DNA of 64,000 bases. Source: Candidatus Abyssobacteria bacterium SURF_5 (GTDB taxonomy: Bacteria; Abyssobacteria; SURF-5). Location of the stretch: positions 8,320-72,319 of the forward strand of contig QZKU01000026.1 of NCBI GenBank assembly GCA_003598085.1, given 5' to 3'. The notes under the pieces are model-generated. The model worked only from the letters and a program-made list of their open reading frames with translations, searched no databases and had not been told where the DNA came from. The position numbers and the translations under genes were made by a program. Below, one piece after another: positions 57,473 to 64,000 of the stretch (position 1 is its first letter; every line of letters starts with the position of its first letter).

Positions 57473-59071
57473 TCATCCTGTCGCCGAAGCCCGGAGAGGT
57501 TCGGCCGGCGGCAAAACAAAATCGTTACGCTTGAAAAAATGAATGTAACCGGTATCTACTCGCGCCGCCCAAGGAGAGTAGGTATCCTTGAACTCCTGCA
57601 ACTCAAGAATCTCTCTGTTGCCGGGCGCCAGTTTCCCATACATCCAGTAATAATTCAACAGCATCTCCGGCGTCAGTTTTTCCGGCCAAATGCGGCATGC
57701 ACCCAGGAAAATCAGATCGGGACGCCGCCGGAGCACGTACCCGCTGTTATATTTCTCATGGCCGGGCTCGCCTTTCCCAAAATCGGGCACGCTGGCGTGC
57801 GCTATATTGGGATCATTCAAACCAACGAGATCAATCGTGCGCAGCCCCGAAAAATAAGGAACGATTCCGGCCGGTATCAAAGCCACGGTGGCCTCGGAAT
57901 CCACGTTCTCCCCCAGCCATTCGCCCACTATCTTCCGATCGGAGTCCGCCGGCTTTTCTATCTTGAATACGCGGTTGTGCTCCGCGCCCCCAAATGACGG
58001 CATGGCCGTAATCCCCAGCGAAATCACTCCTGCCGCAGCCACTGCCTTTCTCCAGCCGGCATCTGACTGCTCAAGCCCGGCCGTTGATGGCAACAGCTCA
58101 ATGGCCCCCCGCAACGTCAGCAGGTAAAGCGCGGGCAAGAGCGGCACAAAGAAACGCTTCATCACCAATTGGTCGCCGCCGACAGCCACAATGAAAATCA
58201 GATACGCCGCGATCTGCAGAAATAAATAGGAGAAAATCCGCCTGTCCTCATGTTTCAGCGGTTCGACCGGCTGCTGCATGCGCGCATAGAAGAATGCAGA
58301 GGCCGCCGCCAACGGGACGAATCCATACGTGGAAAAGAACTGCCACGCGTATTTCAATCCCCTGACCAAAAAGGCCGGGCCGCCCCCCACTTTTGCGTAG
58401 AATGTGTTCGGAAGAAGAAAGCCGTAATACGAATACCGCCAGATAAAATAGGGAAGATAAAGAATCGAAAATGCGGCAATTAAGCGGATGCAGTCAAGGA
58501 TTTGCTTTCTCCTCAGATCATGCGTGCGGTCTTCCCCGACCCCGATCGCCACATGAGCCAGCGTAGCCGGCAGAAAAACTATTCCGTCCGGCCTCGTCAT
58601 CGTCAAAAGCGCCAACAGCAGTCCGGTCGCATATTTCGCCTCAGGACGATCCGATCTCAAATAACAGAGCGTCGTGAGCGCGAGTAGGAACGTGAAGAAA
58701 ACCGCCTCGAGCCCGCCCAGTGTCCACATGGCGAACGGGCCGCTCGCGGCCAGCAGAAAGGCCGGTAAACAAAGCAGCAACCGGTATCCGGCCGGAACCC
58801 GCGGCCCCACCCATAAGAAAGCAATAGCAGTCACCACGACGAGTGTCGCCGCCCCGAAGAAGAGGCCCAACAGTTTTGCCGACAACTCGATCTTCAGTCC
58901 GAGCGACGCTGGAAGCGATATCAGCATCCCCCACAGAAAATTGGTGTACCCTTCGACGCGCTCGCCCGCGTTATAGACCAGGCCATGCCCGTCGAGCATG
59001 TTTCGGACGTAGCGAAACGTGATGAAGGCGTCGTCGGTCGAATAGTTGAAATAGAACGCGTGAACGTACAA
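57473..59071 (-). CDS. AftB/GT89-like membrane glycosyltransferase with unclear start
   Basis: At least 532 residues. The first outer loop carries the TDDAFITFRYVRNMLDG and NAGERVEGYTNFLW signature of AftB-like arabinofuranosyltransferase relatives, with the acid pair at residues 13-14. The TTG at 59071 would give a protein lacking the usual first membrane helix. Upstream in the same frame to 59167 there is no ATG, GTG or TTG, but the translation gives a strongly hydrophobic helix (YWIVWPFAAAILLLY) directly before, with AAGGTG placed upstream of a CTG (59161) or ATT. The real start is probably one of these rare codons. Confidence 0.7.
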   Translation of the reverse strand: MYVHAFYFNYSTDDAFITFRYVRNMLDGHGLVYNAGERVEGYTNFLWGMLISLPASLGLKIELSAKLLGLFFGAATLVVVTAIAFLWVGPRVPAGYRLLLCLPAFLLAASGPFAMWTLGGLEAVFFTFLLALTTLCYLRSDRPEAKYATGLLLALLTMTRPDGIVFLPATLAHVAIGVGEDRTHDLRRKQILDCIRLIAAFSILYLPYFIWRYSYYGFLLPNTFYAKVGGGPAFLVRGLKYAWQFFSTYGFVPLAAASAFFYARMQQPVEPLKHEDRRIFSYLFLQIAAYLIFIVAVGGDQLVMKRFFVPLLPALYLLTLRGAIELLPSTAGLEQSDAGWRKAVAAAGVISLGITAMPSFGGAEHNRVFKIEKPADSDRKIVGEWLGENVDSEATVALIPAGIVPYFSGLRTIDLVGLNDPNIAHASVPDFGKGEPGHEKYNSGYVLRRRPDLIFLGACRIWPEKLTPEMLLNYYWMYGKLAPGNREILELQEFKDTYSPWAARVDTGYIHFFKRNDFVLPPAEPLRASATG

Positions 59072-59250
59072 AAGGAGGATCGCAGCCGCGAAGGGCCAAA
59101 CAATCCAGTATCCGGCAGGGGATGTTGTGCCGGCTATGAGTTTTGAACGCGAGGCTTTCAGAATAGATCAACACCTTGCTGAAAGCGGTTGGAAAATCGC
59201 ACTGCCCCTCCGGGATTCATAGGACGGAATCTTCGACCCACCACCGCGAT

Positions 59251-59664
59251 TCATTCGATGGACGGACCCGGGTAGAACTTCTTGAAAATGTCGCTGTTGC
59301 TCAGGATACCGATTACTTGCTTTCCGTCGGATATGGGAAGACGTCGAATGTTGCAGCGTTTCATCAGCCTGACGCAGGCCATAACGCTCATGTTCGGAGG
59401 CACCATGATCGCAGGCATAGTCATGATATCCGCTACCAGCGCGTGCTGTGAACCCGGGTCCGGATCGATCAGTTTGTTAATCAAATCCTTCCTGGTCACG
59501 ATGCCAAACCCGTCGGCCTTGTTGGCGCTCTCCACCATCAGGCTCGACACCTCGAACTCCTTCATTTTCCTCACCGCATCCAGGAGCGAAGCGTCCTCCC
59601 GAATAAACTTCACATTGCGATTCATCAGATCACTTGCGACCGCCTTGCGCATTCGATCGAGCAC
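59251..59664 (-). CDS. CBS-domain pair protein
   Basis: 137 residues, two CBS domains: DLMNRNVKFIREDASLLDAVRKM then VADIMTMPAIMVPPNMSVMACVRLM, a typical Bateman module that binds adenosyl nucleotides. No catalytic domain. GTG at 59664 has AAGGAGG six bases upstream, so it is preferred over a GTG at 59685 that lies inside the Shine-Dalgarno region. Function unknown. Confidence 0.85.
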   Translation of the reverse strand: MLDRMRKAVASDLMNRNVKFIREDASLLDAVRKMKEFEVSSLMVESANKADGFGIVTRKDLINKLIDPDPGSQHALVADIMTMPAIMVPPNMSVMACVRLMKRCNIRRLPISDGKQVIGILSNSDIFKKFYPGPSIE

Positions 59665-59717
59665 AGATCCCTCCTTCTCATGCACGTATCGCCAGAAACT
59701 TATCGGGAGTCATCTCT

Positions 59718-59747
59718 ATTCTAGCATCAGCTTTCGAAAGAATTCAA
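59718..59747 (-). promoter_or_regulatory. Sigma-70 promoter for the CBS gene
   Basis: On the minus strand: TTGAAT (59742-59747), an 18-base spacer, TAGAAT (59718-59723), and an extended TGC before the -10. The leader would be about 47 bases. Confidence 0.6.
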
Positions 59748-59769
59748 CAGCCCTGCAGGACAAGCCGGT

Positions 59770-60471
59770 TCAAAGGCGCCCATACTTCTCGTAGACTTCC
59801 CGCAGCGACTTTCCCGCCCGCAGTTCCTCGCGCGATCGCCGTTCCGCAACAACCACGGCCTCCGCATGCTTCACCAACTCCACCAGATCGGCCGACTGCG
59901 GGATCACCACAATTCCATCGGTATCGGCCATAACGATATCGTCCGGGTTGACTTCCACCCCCCCACACACGATCCCTTCGTTCAGGCCGACAAGCCGAGA
60001 CCTGCCGACCGAATCGGTGGGAATACTGCCTTTGGCCCATAGGGGGAATCCTATCTCTCGCACCCGCGGAATATCACGCACCGGACCGTCCACTACGGCG
60101 CCTTTCGCGCCCCCGTAGTATTTCGTTGTCGTCGCCATCAACTCTCCATACGCGCCGGCTCCCCAGAAACCGTTGGTGTCGACAACAACCACTTGTCCTT
60201 TCTTCAGGCTCCCGCAAAAGGCATCGAGAAGCCCCACGACGAAACTCGGGTCCATGTCCTTCAGGAGCGCCGGGTTGTCGGTCTTATCCTCCGCCATCGT
60301 GAATGCGGGCCCCGCAACAACCGTGTCGGGAAGTATCGGCGAAAATCCTGCGGCCATCGCGCAATTCCGAAAGCCCATCTCGTCAAGCACATCAGATACA
60401 GCCGGCGTGTAGAGACGCTCGAGCCGCCCGCACAACGAAAGGATTTCCTCTTCTGAAAGCTGCCACGGCAT
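59770..60471 (-). CDS. RraA family protein (aldolase-like)
   Basis: 233 residues, RraA/HMG aldolase-like fold. Motifs: SDVLDEMGFRNCAMAAGF near the start, the substrate glycines GAYGELMATTTKYYGGAKGAVVDGPVRD near 108-135, and DTDGIVVIP. This family includes 4-hydroxy-4-methyl-2-oxoglutarate aldolases, oxaloacetate decarboxylases and the RNase E inhibitor RraA; the function cannot be chosen from sequence. AGGAG before the ATG. Divergent from the TPR glycosyltransferase. Confidence 0.85.
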   Translation of the reverse strand: MPWQLSEEEILSLCGRLERLYTPAVSDVLDEMGFRNCAMAAGFSPILPDTVVAGPAFTMAEDKTDNPALLKDMDPSFVVGLLDAFCGSLKKGQVVVVDTNGFWGAGAYGELMATTTKYYGGAKGAVVDGPVRDIPRVREIGFPLWAKGSIPTDSVGRSRLVGLNEGIVCGGVEVNPDDIVMADTDGIVVIPQSADLVELVKHAEAVVVAERRSREELRAGKSLREVYEKYGRL

Positions 60472-60514
60472 ATCGCTCTCCTCATTTTTTCATCCGGTTT
60501 ACCTTCTCCATAAA

Positions 60515-60544
60515 ATTAAAGTCTTTCCGCCCGCCACTTGTCAA
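60515..60544 (-). promoter_or_regulatory. Sigma-70 promoter for the RraA gene
   Basis: On the minus strand: TTGACA (60539-60544), an 18-base spacer, TTTAAT (60515-60520). Leader about 37 bases. Confidence 0.55.
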
Positions 60545-60596
60545 GACGGCTGCACATTCGCTGTCCTCTTGCCGCGCCTTCGAGCCTCCACGTCCG

Positions 60597-60625
60597 TTGA
60601 CTGCCATTTGGGCGAATGATATAAT
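60597..60625 (+). promoter_or_regulatory. Sigma-70 promoter for TPR glycosyltransferase
   Basis: TTGACT (60597-60602), a 17-base spacer, TATAAT (60620-60625). Transcription would start near 60632, only about four bases before the ATG at 60636, so the message may be leaderless. Confidence 0.6.
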
Positions 60626-60635
60626 GAAGCTCGAC

Positions 60636-62288
60636 ATGTCCAGGACTGCGGGAACTGAAAAAACGCGAAAAGGCGTTTTTATTTTTTTGGCGCTGGCGCT
60701 GCTGCCGGCCCTCGTCTATGCAAATTCGCTCCTGAATTCCTTTCATTACGACGACAATTCCTATATCCTCGGTAATGAATATGTCCACAGCCTCGCCCGA
60801 ATTCCGCATTTCTTCGTGTCGCCCCGCCTCATCAGTAATGTTCCTCTCAGCGGCTACAGGCCGCTCACCATGACCACGTTCGCCCTGAACTATGCAGCCG
60901 GCGCGAACAATCCTTTCGGTTATCATCTTGTAAATGTCCTTATTCACGTCGCGAATACGCTGCTCGTATTTGCACTGGCGACCGCAACTATGCGGGCCTT
61001 TCAGGTGCCGTACGAAAAACATGCCGCCGTCGCCGTCGCCGCTGTCTTTGCCATCCATCCGATCAATACCCAATCGGTTAATTACATTTCCGCCAGATCC
61101 TCTCTGCTCGTTGGAGGATTTTCTCTCCTCTGCATACTGCTGTACATCAAAAAATATGAGGGGGCCGAAAGCACAAAGGAAAATCGACTCCTCCTCGGCT
61201 CGTTGCTTGCTTATGGCGGCGCCTTGCTTTCAAAAGAGGAAGCCGTCGCTGTTCCGGGAGTCCTCGCCTTTTTCGAGCTGTGCAGGCTGAGAGCGCCTTT
61301 TGATCAAAGGAAACTCGCCCAGGCAATGCTTTCTCTCGCGCCCTTTTTCTTGCTCACGCTTGCGTTCCTGGTCTACGTGACCTACGGCCTCGGTGTTATC
61401 GGAGATACTCCTCAGGCAAGAAGCCTCGAGGAGAACCTCCTCACGCAGGCCAAATCCATATTCATCTATGTCAAAATGATTCTGGCGCCGTTAAACCTGA
61501 GCGTTGATCACACGATCCCGGTATCGAGTTCCATCCTCGACCCCGGCGCATTGGCGGCGGTCCTTGTACTTACAGCAATCCTGGCGGGTTCTCTCTCTCT
61601 CGTCTACTTGGCTCCTGCCGTCTCCCTCGGGGTCTGGTGGTTTATCCTGATCCTGGTCCCGACTTCCACGCTCGTGGCGCTGAAACTGATAGTAAATGAG
61701 CAGCGCATATACGTCGCGGGGGTGGGATTGTTTCTGGCCGGTTCGGCGGCCTTGGCGTCCGCAGTTAAAAAGCGGGAACGCGAAGGCGCCGGCCAGATGA
61801 AGAAACTTCTTGCCGCCGCTCTCCTGCTCGTTCTTCTCCTGTACAGCGGCATCACCGTTTACCGCAATACCCAGTGGCGCACGCCGGCGGCTTTATGGTC
61901 GGACGCATTGAAGAAGTATCCACACAGCGTCCGCGCGAATACCATACTGGCCAACCTCCATCTGGAAAAAAATGAACCCGAACGCGCGCTGCCGCTGGCG
62001 GAGAAGGCAGCCGGGCTCGGCCCCGATATCATCGAGACGCGCCTGGTCCTGGCGCGGACATATTCCCGGCTCGGCAGACAGGACGAGGCGCTTCAAAATG
62101 CGCGTGCCGCCGTCGACATTAACCCCGCTTCATCCGAAGCCCAGACTCTCCTGGGGGTGGTTTACGCCCGCCTCGAGCAATATAAGGAAGCTGAAATGGC
62201 TTGGCAAACGGCCGTGGAATTCGATTCCCAAAACGCCGAGGCGCGGGAGAACCTGCGGGAATTGAGAGAGATGAGAACAAGAGATTGA
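60636..62288 (+). CDS. TMTC-like membrane glycosyltransferase with C-terminal TPR repeats
   Basis: 550 residues. The first helix is at about 13-33, followed by an outer loop with the acid pair D39-D40 in HYDDNSYI. The HPINTQSVNYISARSS motif near residues 145-160 is typical of TMTC/DUF1736-like O-mannosyltransferases. About ten helices follow, then three TPR repeats (about 435-545). It likely adds sugars to surface proteins or glycans. ATG at 60636 is preferred because the -10 box (60620-60625) overlaps the other ATG at 60624. A further upstream open frame is a shadow. Confidence 0.78.
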   Translation: MSRTAGTEKTRKGVFIFLALALLPALVYANSLLNSFHYDDNSYILGNEYVHSLARIPHFFVSPRLISNVPLSGYRPLTMTTFALNYAAGANNPFGYHLVNVLIHVANTLLVFALATATMRAFQVPYEKHAAVAVAAVFAIHPINTQSVNYISARSSLLVGGFSLLCILLYIKKYEGAESTKENRLLLGSLLAYGGALLSKEEAVAVPGVLAFFELCRLRAPFDQRKLAQAMLSLAPFFLLTLAFLVYVTYGLGVIGDTPQARSLEENLLTQAKSIFIYVKMILAPLNLSVDHTIPVSSSILDPGALAAVLVLTAILAGSLSLVYLAPAVSLGVWWFILILVPTSTLVALKLIVNEQRIYVAGVGLFLAGSAALASAVKKREREGAGQMKKLLAAALLLVLLLYSGITVYRNTQWRTPAALWSDALKKYPHSVRANTILANLHLEKNEPERALPLAEKAAGLGPDIIETRLVLARTYSRLGRQDEALQNARAAVDINPASSEAQTLLGVVYARLEQYKEAEMAWQTAVEFDSQNAEARENLRELREMRTRD

Positions 62289-62335
62289 TCGGGCCGGATA
62301 CTCCCCATCTTTCACCCGCTGCTCCTGCCGAACAG

Positions 62336-62608
62336 CTATATTTTTCCCCACAACATCAAGAGGCCGATAACAAGAAACGCCATACCCGCCAACACGTGCA
62401 CGAGCCGCTCGGGGATGTACGCTGAAATGACTCCGCCCAATAAAACGGCCATTACCGTGGCGATAAGCATCGCCAGAGCCGCGCCCACAAACACGGAAAT
62501 CAGCGCTTTGCTCTCGGCGGCAAATCCCAGAATCGCAAGCTGGGTCTTGTCGCCCAGCTCCGCCAGAAATACGGCCAGAAACACCGACATGATTATTCGA
62601 GGGTCCAT
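62336..62608 (-). CDS. Half-size TMEM165/GDT1 (UPF0016) transporter
   Basis: 90 residues with three membrane helices. The family motif AELGDKTQLA is near residues 15-24. Full-length TMEM165/MntX proteins have two such repeats, so a single-motif protein of this size must act as a dimer. The family moves manganese or calcium. ATG at 62608 is preferred over a TTG at 62653. Confidence 0.85.
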   Translation of the reverse strand: MDPRIIMSVFLAVFLAELGDKTQLAILGFAAESKALISVFVGAALAMLIATVMAVLLGGVISAYIPERLVHVLAGMAFLVIGLLMLWGKI

Positions 62609-62687
62609 CCTTCGCAGCGCCTCCACGCGTTCTGAAAAAGAGTCGTCACACAAATTCGCGCCATGATATCAGTCTTTCCCTCGGATT

Positions 62688-63806
62688 TCAATCGGGCGTT
62701 CCCCCTTCGAACATCTTCCTGCTGCGGGCAACATGCATCGAGAGGTCCAGGTAATTCTCATGTTCGATCTCGTCCGCGTCCTTCCGCTCTACCATGGCGA
62801 GAGCACCCGCCGCACAGACATCCGCGCACAGGGCGCACCCTATGCATCTTTCGGCATCCACTCGAGGAAACTCATCTATCACAAGCGCACTCAACTGGCA
62901 ACGACTGGCGCACTCGCCGCATCCCGTGCAGGCTTCCAAATCAATAGACGGTTCGAAGCGGGATTTAACCACCCTTCCCGGCGGCGCAAAATAACTGAGT
63001 CCCTTGAGGTTCCCGCAGCAACAACTGCAGCAATTGCAGATCACCATTGGTTCCTTACAGTTGCTTGCCGTATGTATGAGGCCCGCTTCCTCGCATCGCC
63101 CAAGAATGGCAAGCGCTTCCTTCATATCTATTTTCCTGCCATGGCCGTATTCGATCGCATAACGGGCGATGGGGCCGAACAGAAGACATACGTCAAGGGG
63201 ACCGTTCAACTTGCAGGGTTCGCCCCGTACGACCGCTGCACTACGGCAATAGCAGTTTATCAGGGCAATGTTGCATTGCTGTTTGACGATTTCCGCCGCC
63301 CGCTCGTGCGGAAGCGCATTCGACTCGTGCGGAATCTGACGGTCCACTGCTATAATGCGCACCTTTCTTGTGCCCGCATCCGACATTGAGTACAAGATGG
63401 CGGCTTCTCTGCCCAGACCCTCATAATAGTACTGCTTAAATAATTGGGCCAGCGTCGGAGCGTTTGGAGACAATTGCTCCAGCTTTCCCGCAAACTGAAA
63501 CTCATACAACCCGGGCAAAAACGGAAACAGGCCGTACAGTCTCAGGTTCTCGTCGCCGGCGGCAAAAACAAGTCCGCGTCGCGCCATATCATCAAGCATT
63601 GTTGCCACCATTTCTTCCGCACGCCCCGCGCGTCGCGCTATGCTGTCAGGCGTATCCGGGACAGCCGTCAGGTGGGTCAGCAGCTCGGCCTGATCCTCCG
63701 TATAGAGTTGTCTCAGTATTTCCACGCCCGATGGAAGGAGCGGGTGCGGCAACAGAAACGGCTGGCGATTCATATGTTCAAGAAGTTTTGCATATATACC
63801 GTTCAT
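62688..63806 (-). CDS. 4Fe-4S ferredoxin-type protein with a cysteine-rich centre
   Basis: 372 residues. The N-terminal part (about 25-95) looks like a winged-helix domain. A central cysteine set includes C185, C187, C198 and C207, then a dense CNCCSCCC run at 257-264. Two 4Fe-4S motifs follow: C293-xx-C296-xx-C299-xxx-C303 and C321-xx-C324-xx-C327-xxx-C331. It probably carries several clusters and passes electrons between redox partners; the exact role is unknown. GAGG lies about nine bases upstream of the ATG. The final 194 bases of the window (63807-64000) show no gene; a minus-strand TATAAT at 63858-63863 is a weak -10 candidate. Confidence 0.75.
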   Translation of the reverse strand: MNGIYAKLLEHMNRQPFLLPHPLLPSGVEILRQLYTEDQAELLTHLTAVPDTPDSIARRAGRAEEMVATMLDDMARRGLVFAAGDENLRLYGLFPFLPGLYEFQFAGKLEQLSPNAPTLAQLFKQYYYEGLGREAAILYSMSDAGTRKVRIIAVDRQIPHESNALPHERAAEIVKQQCNIALINCYCRSAAVVRGEPCKLNGPLDVCLLFGPIARYAIEYGHGRKIDMKEALAILGRCEEAGLIHTASNCKEPMVICNCCSCCCGNLKGLSYFAPPGRVVKSRFEPSIDLEACTGCGECASRCQLSALVIDEFPRVDAERCIGCALCADVCAAGALAMVERKDADEIEHENYLDLSMHVARSRKMFEGGTPD

Positions 63807-64000
63807 AAACTCATCCTCTTGCGCTCGATGCTGTATGCGGCAGCTTGTCCCTTGAACATTATACCCGAAAAATAGCGCGAGCCGGACTTCCTTCCCTTTC
63901 CCCCCAGGGCTTACGCATCTAAATTCCGAGTAATTTCTGTAGGAAAGTTTGATCGAGGGCGGCTTTTGTTCTTTTTCTTCTGAGTGATAGCTTTGGTGTT

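Noticed and set aside
60303-60635. N-terminal extension of the TPR glycosyltransferase
   Set aside because: It covers the antisense of rraA and the divergent promoter region; the promoter boxes show that translation starts at 60636.
1-64000. tRNA, rRNA, CRISPR, IS or integrase
   Set aside because: No such features were seen in the gaps or in the coding sequences; a tRNA search program could still find a missed tRNA.

Overview
The window comes from the chromosome of a Gram-negative bacterium of moderately high GC. An AsmA-type envelope protein, an ArnT-like glycosyltransferase, lipoprotein-like signal sequences and HtpX all point to a double membrane. The fused PurS-PurL protein, the many GT-C membrane glycosyltransferases and overall gene style fit Desulfobacterota or an uncultured relative (Abyssubacteria or Omnitrophota type). 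This placement is an inference; no rRNA gene is present to test it. No tRNA, IS element, prophage or CRISPR array was seen.

Layout. 1-7.4 kb: surface-polysaccharide-type genes (three GT-C-like membrane proteins, a GNAT acetyltransferase, a DegT aminotransferase). 7.5-32 kb: one very long leftward purine-tryptophan gene string, read as purB-C-F-M-L, a five-gene insert, purQ-H-D-E, trpD-C-F-B-A, pmbA. Most junctions overlap or are a few bases apart. 32-37.7 kb: plsC, two small envelope proteins, a phosphoesterase, an ArnT-like transferase, a DUF3237 protein. 37.9-43.5 kb: AsmA, a PAS histidine kinase, an MFS transporter, an MBL-fold hydrolase. 43.7-51.7 kb: a stress block (dnaK, two hsp20, htpX), dGTPase, a Na/Pi transporter with a PhoU-like partner, and cobO. 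51.7-62.3 kb: more envelope glycan genes (acetyltransferase, four GT-C proteins, sulfatase-like enzyme), plus a CBS protein and an RraA-like protein. 62.3-63.8 kb: a small TMEM165-like transporter and a ferredoxin-type protein.

The main discovery candidate is the AT-rich insert at 17494-24346, placed precisely between purL and purQ in the same orientation. It encodes a UvrD-like helicase, a Cas4/AddB-like PD-(D/E)XK nuclease with four Fe-S-type cysteines, a three-to-four-helix membrane protein resembling Pycsar-type effectors, a HAD phosphatase, and a tRNA-guanine-transglycosylase-like protein of DpdA type with an N-terminal DUF6884/YaaA-like domain. DpdA enzymes put 7-deazaguanines into DNA, so this combination suggests a DNA-modification plus DNA-degradation defence module. 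It does not match the canonical dpd cluster. Its function is unproven.

Other points of interest are a sigma-54 promoter with an upstream palindrome before dnaK-hsp20, several near-consensus sigma-70 promoters that settle start codons (dgt, the TPR glycosyltransferase), a REP-like palindrome, and a GT-C gene that appears to need a rare start codon.
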